A stretch of 13,570 bases of DNA from Euperipatoides rowelli (taxonomy: Eukaryota > Onychophora > Udeonychophora > Euonychophora > Peripatopsidae). The first letter of the stretch is position 1; each line of letters starts with the position of its first letter. Under the pieces are notes generated by a model. It ran no database searches. It was given only the letters and a program-made list of their open reading frames with translations, and had not been told where the DNA came from. Positions 1 through 8,084 of this stretch are shown here, piece after piece. The position numbers and the translations under genes were made by a program. Where the stretch lies: assembly GCA_003024985.2 (NCBI GenBank), contig PXIH01S0009435.1; one strand, 5' to 3'.

Positions 1-122
1 TTGAGAATTGCTCTCTCATCTCTAGTGTACAATCATCTTCTTCAAATCCTTCTGATATCAAAACTGATTTCCATAAGAATTGATTTGTATGTTTGGGCAT
101 ATTGAGAAATCTTCTCTCATTT
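1..122 (-). CDS. Candidate host-gene exon, partial (runs off left edge)
   Basis: On the minus strand this block is open for its whole length and reads as ordinary protein, including NQFLWKSVLISEGFEEDD followed by an acidic and polar stretch ending MREQFS at the window edge. A splice acceptor (TTAATTAATAG) lies just upstream at 123-133. The exon begins in phase 2, so its first base completes a codon started in the previous exon. The candidate exon at 706-782 ends with exactly two bases (AG) of a codon, giving Arg across the junction, so the two blocks join without a frameshift. The protein is not recognised. It looks soluble, with no signal peptide or membrane segment visible. No donor site is seen because the exon leaves the window. 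The alternative is a chance open frame, but the amino-acid texture and phase match argue against it. Confidence 0.55.
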
Positions 123-705
123 CTATTAATTAAATTTAAATGCAGACCAAATATTTTTCATAAATATACTTTTTATAAATGGCTGCCATGCCCCATATTG
201 TTTTAAGCTTGAGTTTGCATCCCACCATGTTTGGTGAATCATACGATCTTAGTCGTGAGAGATTGGCTGTGATTTGAATCTTGGGAGAGAAAATCTCAAA
301 ATGTAGAGTAGCAGTCTACTTCTTGATTTATTGGAGATATATCTTTCACTTCAGTTTGCTCTAGAGAGTTTATGACTCACACAACAAAAATGATCACAGA
401 TGTCAAATTTCACGAATTGTCAGAGATTTTTTCTCCAGTGTGTGCTCACGTTAAAAGGATTAAAGCCTGGGGAAATAAAAAAATATTTATCAGTGAGCTA
501 ACATAGAAGTGATGCTCTGATTAAATTCATTTGAATTAAAAATTTCAATTAATAGTACTATGCAAACTAAGTATTTTTGGATGGGACAGTAAGCACTGGG
601 ACACTTTATATTTATCCATAAGCATATTATTCTCACAGACTGATACATCACTGTTTGTCGTAAAATACAATTTAAAAATTAATAAAACAAAATCAGCAAC
701 ATTAC
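123..705 (-). other. Putative intron of the host gene
   Basis: This stretch separates the two minus-strand coding-like blocks. It starts with a GTAATG donor (700-705) and ends with an AG acceptor (123-124). It is AT-rich and broken by stops in every frame. No transposon or structured RNA is recognised inside it. The length of 583 bp is ordinary for an invertebrate intron. It depends entirely on the two flanking exon calls being right. Confidence 0.45.
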
Positions 706-782
706 CTGCCAGAACTCTGAAGCCAAGTTTTGGTGTAATGCTCTAGCTTCGCATCCAAGTAATTTCCTAGTTGGTTACAACT
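706..782 (-). CDS. Candidate host-gene exon (25-26 codons)
   Basis: Minus-strand open block reading CNQLGNYLDAKLEHYTKTW and then LQSSG. It ends at a good donor, GGCAG|GTAATG. Upstream is a T-rich tract followed by CCTAG or CCTAGAG, so the acceptor could be either AG: phase 0 with the exon from 782, or phase 2 with the exon from 780. The encoded peptide is the same apart from the junction residue. The donor phase fits the candidate exon at 1-122. The block has more GC and CpG than the introns around it. The protein family is not recognised; the residues would suit an alpha-helical segment. A shorter acceptor inside the block would open another frame, so the reading frame rests mainly on phase agreement with the next exon. 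Confidence 0.5.
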
Positions 783-917
783 CTAGGCCGAATTAAAAAA
801 AATTTAACTAATTTTTTTTTATTCACTTAAAAAAATAGTTTTAATTTTTAAATCAAAATTTTTTTTTTTTTTTCATTAAACATTAACAGAAAATTTAAAT
901 TGGATATTTAAGTAGAC

Positions 918-1033
918 CTAGATATTCTCTGCACTTTTGGAGTGAAATTTAGAGATGGAGAAAATTTAATAAGGCAATCAAGTAGCAGCTGGGGAAGTAT
1001 CACAGTATTTTTCAGGCCCAGCTCCAGTAAAAT
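918..1033 (-). CDS. Possible further upstream exon of the host gene
   Basis: On the minus strand one frame is open for 38 codons plus two bases and reads helical, leucine-rich protein such as ILLELGLKNTVILPQLLLDC. It is bounded by a possible acceptor (GAAGCTAG, without a good pyrimidine tract) and a possible donor (ATCTAG|GTCTAC, poor match). If spliced in phase 2 to the acceptor at 781-782, the frame would continue into the next candidate exon across a 137-bp T-rich intron. Against it, both splice sites are weak, and the other two frames nearby are also partly open, including a short frame with ATG and stop and a 51-codon frame at 1012-1167. It may be a real exon, part of a decayed element or a GC-driven coincidence. 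Confidence 0.22.
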
Positions 1034-1418
1034 CTAGCTTCTCCACAACTTTGGCTCCAACTGTTATGTTCATTAACTAAACTGGTAGTTTTCTCATAAG
1101 ACTTTACAAATGGTTCTGAGCCGGGTGTAAAGGGTAGTAGCCGACTGTATGTCCAGAAGAGGACTGACTATATTGTTCTAAATCATTCTATAAAACTATT
1201 CTATGTTATTATTATGTTTATTTATTATTAAGTACTAGAAAATATTGGACTACATAGTAATCAGAAATAGAACAGCTTTATGAACTACAAATATATAAAA
1301 CCTTAGCCCCTAAGGATATAGGTTCTATTTATTTACATTGAATGACAAATAAAAAGTAATACAAATTACAATAATTAATATAATTAGATATTTTCATTAA
1401 TATAATTTAAGATGGTTG

Positions 1419-1989
1419 CTAGAGCTGATTGGAAGCATCTCTTTGTTCTAATAAAGTGATGAACAAATTTATCAGAATTTCTGGTGTAATGGACATACAT
1501 AACAGCATATTTATATTAGGTATAAAATGTTCATATTTATCTATAAAGGTGTTAGCAAATTTCTTTAACAATAAAATTCTAGCTTCAGGAGTTGTTAGTT
1601 GAAGGACTTCAAGGCATTAAATTAATTAATATATAGATCTTCCAGTATCACTCTAAGGGACCTTTTTTGTACAAGTTCCAAATAGTTGGATTGGACTTTA
1701 GTAATGGAGCTAGACCATTCTTCACAACAATACTCAAGGCAGGGTCTAATGAAAGTAACACAGACCATTTTTAGAGTTTGAATGTTAGATCTCATTCTTT
1801 TGAGTCTATAAAGCATGAAAAGTCTTTTGGTAGTCTTGGAAATAATATATTGAATTTGTGAGCTCCATTTAAAATCATGCTGAATTAGGACTCCAAGGAT
1901 TTTACAGACCTTAACAGACTTAATAATTGAATTTTGGATTGATATAATAATATTAGCAGCTTTTTGAGAAAAGTCATGTACCATAAGAA
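1419..1989 (-). pseudogene. LINE thumb and C-terminal tail
   Basis: The minus strand reads KSVKVCKILGVLIQHDFKW (the K.LGV.ID..L.W pattern), then KRLFMLYRLKR, then FIRPCLEYCCEEW and LVQKRSLRVIL. These are the standard blocks downstream of the polymerase site in CR1/L2-like LINEs. The frame stops at 1622 after LYIN, but the next frame continues with the expected tail (LTTPEARILLLKKFANTF, then a helical stretch ending in NQL) to a stop at 1419-1421. The original C-terminus therefore lies about 200 bp beyond the apparent one. No RNase H domain is present. Confidence 0.8.
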
Positions 1990-2270
1990 AATATATTTTT
2001 GGGATTAACTGACATACAACATAATAGGGAATCACCATAAATCTCTTCTGCAATTTTTTGGGGTAAGGGACAAGAGTTGAGGTCTTGCATAAGATCATCA
2101 ACATTTATTTCTATTATTAATGTTTTTAGCAATATTATCTGTAGTTATTATAAAAACAAGGGCACCCAATACCGAGCCTTGAGGTACTCCATAGTGCTAT
2201 AGAAACTTAAGAGATCACCACTCTCTGGCATTCTTACAGATTTACAACGATTTGAGAGGAAAGAAGTAAG
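1990..2270 (-). pseudogene. LINE reverse transcriptase, motifs B and C, broken
   Basis: After the stop, the minus strand reads LTSFLSNRCKSVRMP and then shifts frame near 2195 into motif B, YGVPQGSVLG at 2164-2193. It shifts again near 2105 into motif C. At the catalytic site the residues read NVDD (2091-2102) rather than the usual Y/F-A-D-D: both aspartates remain but the two preceding residues are altered. A further frame change near 1990 leads into the thumb. Three frame changes in under 300 bp show this copy has drifted for a long time. Confidence 0.8.
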
Positions 2271-2822
2271 TCAGCCAATAATGCTAGGAGCTGCCGGCAA
2301 ATTCAGTATAGTTTGAAAAAACTTCAAATGGTCAATGTTATCAAAAGCTTTCTCAAAGTCAGTCACAATTGTTATGACTTTATTTTTAGGAATATCAAGG
2401 GATTTTAGTACAAAATCAAGATGAAAGACTATGTATTGATTTGCAGATCTATTAGGCAAACATCTATACTGACTACGGTCAATACAATGAATAACAGATG
2501 GAAGTAATTTATTATATTTGTGTGTCTCACAAATCTTTCCTATCAATGAGGAGATAGCAATAGGTTGTATCATCTGAGGACCACTGGGATGTTTGTCTTT
2601 AGGGATTTGAACAAGAAATGAGTGCTTCCATATTGTAGGGCAGATACCCGAGTCCTGTGACAAGTTTATCAAATATGCAACCGGTTCACTCAGTTCAATG
2701 GCAAAGTCTTTAACTAGAAAACCAGGAATTCCATCTGGGCCTGCAGACGAAGAGATAGATATTTCTTGAGTTGAATTGTAAGTCCATAACATATCAACAT
2801 GAGGTATTGGGAAATCAGGCAA
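2271..2822 (-). pseudogene. LINE reverse transcriptase, fingers and palm (motif A)
   Basis: This is the longest intact piece of the element, 183 codons. It carries SSAGPDGIPGFLVKD (the SxGPDGIP motif), PTIWKHSFLVQIPKD (W+.s.vvPi.K), PIAISSLIGKICE (RPISL....KI.E) and the motif A segment VTDFEKAFDNIDH at 2328-2366, which includes the first catalytic aspartate. The block ends at a TGA (2271-2273) where relatives have Trp before LTSFLSNR, so this looks like a TGG to TGA change. The same frame then continues with recognisable sequence. Motif A looks chemically intact. Confidence 0.9.
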
Positions 2823-3369
2823 AAAAGCAGGAAGTTCACAGAGATAAAGTCTATCATGTGAAGTATATAAACTAGAGAAAAAGTTATATATCTCAGAAGC
2901 AGATTGGTATAATGATTTTCAATAGAAACAAATGTTATTTGGTTTAGTACTGATGCCTGAACTGTGCCTAATTAATTGAAAAAAATTAGAAGAACCTAGT
3001 TAATACTATTCATTTTTCTGTGAAACTCCCTCTCTTTCGCTAACTTGACTGACTGCTTAATATCACAAGAAATATTTTTTACTGAGACAACATTTTCCTG
3101 TCTATAAGCAATATTTTTTAACTTGATCAAACCAGAAATATTGGATCCAAACCAGCTGTGATCATTGCTGTTCTTTGACTTCTGCACCAGAGGGAAACAA
3201 ATTTCAAACAAATCCTTAATCACTGAAGAAAAATACATTGATGCTTCCTCAATATTGATCATTTTATATAAGGAGGACCAATCATAGGATGAAATAGTAG
3301 CACTAAAAGAAACAAAACATGATCTTTTCCTTGGTCTACAATAAAAACTAATTTTGTGATTATCTAAGT
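2823..3369 (-). pseudogene. LINE linker between endonuclease and reverse transcriptase
   Basis: The minus-strand reading shows the typical spacer of these polyproteins: a WSSLY block, then FEICFPLVQKSKNSNDHSWF (the CFPLV..K......PWF pattern), then a lysine-rich helical region ending FHRKMNSIN. A frame change occurs near 2995. The frame then continues through SSNFFQLIRHSSG, an in-frame TGA at 2919-2921, and a block resembling the usual NxFFSSLY segment that leads into the fingers domain. The order and spacing agree with a single element joined to the blocks on either side. Confidence 0.75.
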
Positions 3370-3838
3370 ATGAGCATTGATTATGAATCATAACAAATAT
3401 TGTGATCAGAATTGGACAGGGGGCCTTTACAGTAGTAGTATAAAGCAAGGAGCCATTATAAAAACACATAGCCAGTATATTTGGCCCACGGGTAGGAATA
3501 ATAATAATTTGCTTGAAATGCACCAAAGACAAAAATAGATCCTGTGGGTAAGTCATTGAAATCACCCATGACAAAAATATGAGTTAAGGAGTTGATAGTT
3601 AGATTACTATCAACTTCATAATTAATATAGTTAATGGTCGGCTTATAAAATTCAATGAATGGTGGTGAGTATAAGGCAATTAGTGCAAAAAAGGGAACAG
3701 ATCTGGGTAGATAATTAGATCTAAATAGTATTGTGAGGGCTTCCACATCATCAGCTTCCGCTTGAGTGAAACAAAAAAGTGACAGATTGCTGTGAAGATA
3801 TACAGAAACTCCTCTGCCAATGGTTCATGGCGTGCAGC
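3370..3838 (-). pseudogene. LINE endonuclease domain, C-terminal half, frameshifted
   Basis: The minus-strand reading gives GRGVSVYLHSNL near 3793-3830. It continues through a conserved-looking LPRSVPFFALIALYSPP stretch to the catalytic motif GDFN at 3555-3566, the Asp and Asn signature of APE-like endonucleases. Just after GDFNDLPTG, near 3530-3550, the frame shifts. The rest of the domain continues in the next frame as IIIIPTRGPNIL (compare the PTR.xNIL pattern of these enzymes) and then a degenerate region where the SDH catalytic His motif would be expected. An in-frame TGA lies just upstream of GRGVS at about 3824-3828. The N-terminal catalytic residues are absent because of the truncation. 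In an active element this domain nicks target DNA to prime reverse transcription. Confidence 0.8.
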
Positions 3839-3859
3839 AGTTCATGCAATTGTTTTTTA

Positions 3860-4261
3860 AGATTATAGTAACTTGAGGTATCCCTTTTTCTTATCTATTA
3901 TTCTTAGGGCTCTATCTTTTAATTAAATAAATATATCTGTAGGTTAGATAAATAAATATGTATAAATATAAATATCAGTTCAATGTTTATACAGTATATA
4001 TTATATATTAGGCTTATTCATATGTATATATTTATTATGCTAGTACTCCAGCCAAGTGTTGCTATGTCTCTATGTCATTGACCTAAATATGCTTATGGTT
4101 AGGGGTAGAGTGGTCATTATAAACTGATAAAATAATAATAAAATAATCAATAATAAAATAACATGTTTTTCTTAAACAGCTGATATAATCTACTGTAAGC
4201 ATATTTGGATCTTTTATTTATTTATTAGCAGAAAGGATCTAGTATTGCCTGGGGAAAGGGA
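3860..4261. other. AT-rich stretch, no gene seen
   Basis: This contains mixed AT-rich simple sequence, with TAAATAAATA-like and ATATAT runs at about 3925-4035 and AATAATAA-type runs near 4128-4160. I find no coding block, no recognised element and no clear boundary with the LINE to its left. An 11-base G run follows directly at 4262-4272. Confidence 0.5.
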
Positions 4262-4290
4262 GGGGGGGGGGGCAAAGTAACTGGTTGGTT

Positions 4291-4690
4291 GATCTGGTTT
4301 AATAATGGATTATATTTTTCACTGGATCCTAGAGAGTAATGTGCCAAATTTTGTCCCAATCAGCCCAAGGGTTTAGTAATTGCTCATGGGAGATGAACAT
4401 AGGGTCAGGGGATAGGGCATGGGGGAGACCTGGTTTTAATGATAGCCTGTATTTTGAACTATTTTCCAATGGGTCTTAGACAGTAAGGAAAATTTTGTCC
4501 CAATTGGTCCAAAAGTTTAGTAATTTCTCATGGGGGGATCCATAGGGTCAGGGAATTGGATGATCCAGTTTAATGATAGTCTTTGTTACCTGGTAGGCCT
4601 AAGAGAATACATATGCTAAATTGGTCAAACAGCTGAGGATTGTATGGAGAATAATGAATATACAATCATACAGACAGACAGTCAATTTTA
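4291..4690 (+). repeat. Degenerate tandem trimer, ~135-bp unit, with ACAG tail
   Basis: Three diverged copies of one unit start at about 4291, 4427 and 4562, giving periods of 136 and 135 bp. Each opens with GAtCtgGTTTAAT-like sequence, carries a TCCTAGAGAGTAAT-like block, then a CCAAATTTTGTCCCAAT-like block. The first two end with a shared AGGGTCAGGG. The third copy ends in ATACAGACAGACAG at about 4669-4682. The central sequence resembles the SINE-like or Helitron-related tails found in many invertebrates, where the text CCAAATTT..TC..AATC.GT is followed by an ACAG microsatellite. An 11-base G run at 4262-4272 sits before the first copy and may belong to the element. The class assignment is an inference. 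Confidence 0.7.
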
Positions 4691-4699
4691 TATAATTTT

Positions 4700-5489
4700 T
4701 ATTTGTGTCAAAATTTAATTAACACATTTTCCTAATCGTTCCCCTCCTCAAATGGAACATTCAATCTATCGTTTAATTAGTAACAACTGCAGGATGCCTA
4801 AAAAAAAACCTGGACATTTGTATTGATAATAATGTTATCTATAAAACAAATTGATGAATGAAAGTAATATATTTGTTAAGAAGTACTGGGAGATTCCTAT
4901 GGAGTTTAAGTGGAAGCTGACTTTTCCATTTAGTCACGATTTTAACTGAGCAAAAGACGGATTTGATAGAAAGTTAGAGCTTATATTTGACAACTGGCCC
5001 TGAACTGTTCCCTAACGCTTTAACAAAACAATTATAGAATTGACTGTAAACTTCATATTATAGAAATATTACTTCCTAGAAAAAGAGAAATAAGCCAGGA
5101 GGAACAAAAGACCACATACTAACAATGGAAAAACTTTTCAATAATTGCCAACAAACCAGAAATTCCAAATGATTAACAGTTTTCAAAACGAAAAATAAAA
5201 CACTTGATAAGTATAATAATTGGGCTGAAGCATTTTGTGTAATTCTGAATAAAAGGAGAAAACATTCAATTATTTTAATTAAAATCAAAATTAAAATTCT
5301 ATAATACAAATGAAAAGATCAAATTAATCAATTACTTCTTAATGAAAAAAAAAAAAAAATCACAGAACACAAAAGATAAGTATGTTTTGAAAAAAAAAGC
5401 ACCTTTATCTAAAATTATTGTTTATTATTTAAAATCATTACCATATTTTACATAGGCCTAAGGTAAATATGACGGCTGCAATTACAGAC
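4700..5489. other. AT-rich stretch, no gene seen
   Basis: I see no coding block or recognised element here. It includes a 15-base A run (5345-5359) and an AATTAAAATCAAAATTAAAATT stretch near 5277-5298 that is close to self-complementary. A 77-codon minus-strand open frame at 5076-5309 is low-complexity Leu/Phe/Ile sequence with no family features. Confidence 0.5.
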
Positions 5490-5514
5490 AATAATAATAA
5501 TAATAATAATAATA
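5490..5514. repeat. AAT/TAA microsatellite
   Basis: About eight uninterrupted AAT repeats. A trinucleotide array of this kind is ordinary in AT-rich animal DNA. Confidence 0.9.
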
Positions 5515-5661
5515 TAAACTAAAATAATATACTCATAACAGCATCATCAACAAGTTATAGTAGTAATAGACTAGTATTAGATTTGAATATTAGGCCTAAT
5601 AGTAATAGTGTTACAATGACAGCAATAATTAAAATGATAATGGTCAAATTCCATTAACTGC

Positions 5662-5826
5662 CCACCAATATTTGCGGAAGAATATTAGATGTGGTAAACA
5701 AATAACTAATCACATGCTAAAAAATGAAAATCACCTTTTAGCACACAATCTGGTGTAGTTTGCTCACCAGATCTATTACCCCTCCACCAATATGCGGTGG
5801 AATACCTTCTGATATAATTATCAGAA
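5662..5826. repeat. Cluster of five adjacent short inverted repeats
   Basis: Five hairpin-forming inverted repeats follow each other within 165 bp. They are: CCAC/GTGG enclosing AATATT/AATATT (5662-5694); TGCTAAAA/TTTTAGCA with a 13-base loop (5715-5743); ATCTGGTG/CACCAGAT with a 9-base loop (5748-5772); TCCACC/GGTGGA with a 7-base loop (5783-5801); and TTCTGATA/TATCAGAA with a 4-base loop (5807-5826). The first and fourth also share a direct repeat, CCACCAATAT..GCGG, 122 bp apart. All listed stems are perfectly paired. The function is unknown. It could be a decayed foldback element or structured RNA, or partly chance in AT-rich DNA, though the GC-containing 8-bp stems are less easily explained that way. 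Confidence 0.6.
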
Positions 5827-5891
5827 AATCGATCTTTCTCGGAAAACAATAAAGCCTCTAGCATATCAACTACTTATTTATCAATCAAATA

Positions 5892-5927
5892 AATAATGTG
5901 ATATTATGAAATAATGTGATATTATGA
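5892..5927. repeat. Perfect 18-bp tandem duplication
   Basis: The 18-mer AATAATGTGATATTATGA occurs twice in direct succession (5892-5909, 5910-5927) with no mismatch, which suggests a recent replication-slippage duplication. Confidence 0.85.
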
Positions 5928-5929
5928 CC

Positions 5930-6351
5930 TTCATATTGGAAAATGTATAAAAATCGAAATTATTAATTATAGCATTATTTATATATTTTTAGAATTTATC
6001 CTAGCAAATATTTTTCATTTTGAATTTTTTTAAACTTATGAACCATAATAAGAAATAAATAATGTTATTCAGGATGAATAAATACTAAAACTATGTCATA
6101 CAATAAGACCAAAATTGTATAATTTCTCGTAACCTGTCGACGAGATTTTAAAATATAGTTCCAATCATAGTTAAAAATTTTTATTTTTTGTTCAATATCA
6201 CCACTTTTTTTTATTAGATTCCTAACCTTTACCCCTACCCTGAACCCCAACTCCTACTACATTTGAAATACACTAGTTATCCAGCCCCATAATAATCAAA
6301 ATGTGAAATAGACGTGTGTGAAATACAAATATTAAAATAATATACAGTTGG
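5930..6351. other. AT-rich stretch, no gene seen
   Basis: Nothing recognisable as a gene or element. A 61-codon minus-strand open frame (6065-6250) ends in low-complexity sequence and has no homologous feel. The C-rich run CCTAACCTTTACCCCTACCC near 6221-6240 is the only compositional exception. Confidence 0.45.
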
Positions 6352-6415
6352 ATATCTTCACGCCAACTTCGCTTGCTGCAACGCCAACTTTCAAGGCCTT
6401 CAGTAACACTCAAAA
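6352..6415 (-). other. Small CpG-containing patch with 10-bp direct repeat
   Basis: Within AT-rich surroundings this patch has several CpGs and a direct repeat ACGCCAACTT at 6360-6369 and 6381-6390, spaced exactly 21 bp. On the minus strand one frame reads ALKVGVAASEVGVKIS, so the repeat falls every seven codons. A possible acceptor (TTTTGAG) and weak donors (GTGAAG, GTATAT) flank it, so a short exon is conceivable. A second frame is also open across the patch, which weakens the exon idea. A fragment of a mobile element is equally possible. Confidence 0.25.
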
Positions 6416-6420
6416 TCATA

Positions 6421-8084
6421 TTATGACCCAAAGTAGCCTACATTGTTTATTTTTGAGCAACATATTGACATTTTGAAAAAAAAAAAGAATAATTCATACA
6501 CCTCAAATTTTAAGGAAGGTATACCGGGAAATTTAGAGCCATTACAATAATAAAAATTAATTGACAATATAATAAAAATATAATCCGCATATTAATTAAC
6601 TAAATTATTTATTCAAATTATTTATTCAAATTATTTAAATATATATGTTTAACACATATATTAACACTCTTAATCAACTAAGAATGAAAAAAAAAAGAGT
6701 GAAATAATAATAATAATGACGAAGATGAAGACGACGACAACAACACAACAATAATAATATTGGTTGGCAGATAACGGAATCTAACCATGATAATAATTGA
6801 GATTAGTATAAATAAGTTTTCTTTAATAATAATAATTTATTACCACCACTTAAAAATTATATTAAAGTATACCAATATAATAACTCTAAGAAAACAAACA
6901 ATGCCTTATCTATAGACGATTATTAACATTGAATGTTCAAATATAATATACACTTATATTAGGATATTACAGATTACAATATAATTTACACTTATATTAC
7001 AATGAATGATGTTAACAGGGCTCAAAATTATAATTTTTATACTGGGAGCAAATACTTGCTTCCACTCATTAGTGACAGAGTAAGTTCTATCTTAATGGAA
7101 GCAAATTTTTTTTCTCCAATTACCGGCTTATTGGCTATTTATTTATAACTTTTACAATGTGGTATCCTAATAATGTGCTAAAAACATTATTTGTTAAACT
7201 GTTTTTTACTCATTTTGAAAATAAAATACCTTTTTTTTTTTTTTTTTTGCAAATCCTCCATCATCAACTCATGGATGGTGGTTCTATCACTTTTCCTTTA
7301 AAAAAGTTTAAAAGTTGGCTTTGTTTTTTAGAACTCAAGTTTTTTTTTTTTTTGGTCAGGGGATTTCACCCTGTACTTGTTTTATTAGAGAGAGAGAAAA
7401 ATTACAAATTTTAGTAAAGATATAGTAGCCTACAGTATAAAAAGATACATAGTATAATTAATATATTTACTTATACAATTAAGAAATTAGAACTTTTAAT
7501 GAATGTTATTAGAATATAGATTAGTCAATATTACTTTAAATCATATTATAAAGTTATGAAATATTTTTAAAATCTCAAAATTATAATGAATAATTTATAT
7601 TATTAAAAGAAAAGATACTACAAGTAGATAATGACAAAAATTAACAAACTCATGTTTGCTAGTTAGATTTTATATATTTAACACAAACAATCAAAATTGT
7701 AATACTGGCAAATAACAATGGGAAAAAACTTGTAGGCTATATAGTGCATGATCAAATTTTCTAGTTACCTCTTAACAAATTATAATTTAAAACATTTAAT
7801 GTTACAAACTATCAGAATATTTATTTGATATATTTATTACATATCTTTTTCTATTGTAATTATCAAACATTTTAAAATTAAAACAAGAATCTATGGAGTG
7901 AGCAGTAAATAGCATGTGTAGTATTAGGCTGCATAACATTGGTAGGTCTGAGATCCAGACGCTAGTGTTGCAATGCAATATCGTTTTAAATCTCATTTAA
8001 ATGAAATTAAGCGTTAACCAATCAGCATAAGTTTCTGGATTAAATAACAATTCTCAATATTACAAAGATAGTGCATGTGTAATA
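6421..8084. other. Long AT-rich stretch with simple repeats, no gene seen
   Basis: There are no coding blocks I can support. The stretch holds tandem ATTATTTATTCAA units at 6605-6640, a cryptic AAT/GAC/CAA trinucleotide region at about 6702-6760, a diverged direct repeat built on TACACTTATATTA at about 6945-6962 and 6986-7000, a T18 run (7231-7248) and a T14 run (7340-7353). An 85-codon plus-strand open frame (7157-7414) is produced largely by the T runs. A 64-codon minus-strand frame (7802-7996) has no recognisable features. Confidence 0.45.

Larger units (their letters stand above)
1195..3838 (-). mobile_element. Decayed, 5'-truncated non-LTR retrotransposon (LINE)
   Basis: Read on the minus strand, this holds the second half of a LINE open reading frame in the expected order: the C-terminal part of an APE-type endonuclease, a linker, reverse transcriptase motifs and the thumb/C-terminal tail. 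Coding similarity begins near 3838, with no N-terminal endonuclease or first ORF, which is typical of 5' truncation. The last recognisable codons end at a stop at 1419-1421. A presumed 3' UTR runs to about 1195, where the minus strand turns into AATAAT-like repeats, the sort of tail seen on CR1-group elements; this boundary is an estimate. The tail region resembles the CR1/L2/Daphne-like group rather than Jockey, but clade placement is uncertain. At least seven frame or stop lesions make it inactive. It lies in the same orientation as the candidate host gene. Confidence 0.85.

Noticed and set aside
4905-5010. Possible minus-strand exon with a GTTAG acceptor
   Set aside because: The open frame has no usable GT donor before its stop, and no phase link to other exons.
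5076-5309. 77-codon minus-strand open frame with hydrophobic residues
   Set aside because: Low-complexity Leu/Ile/Phe expected from AT-rich DNA; no conserved block and no splice context noted.
6065-6250. 61-codon minus-strand open frame
   Set aside because: No recognisable domain; composition matches non-coding AT-rich sequence.
7157-7414. 85-codon plus-strand open frame
   Set aside because: It owes its length to two long T runs (poly-Phe) and shows no family motif or splice context.
7802-7996. 64-codon minus-strand open frame
   Set aside because: No recognisable motif; the second half is Asn/Tyr/Lys-rich as expected from random AT-rich DNA.
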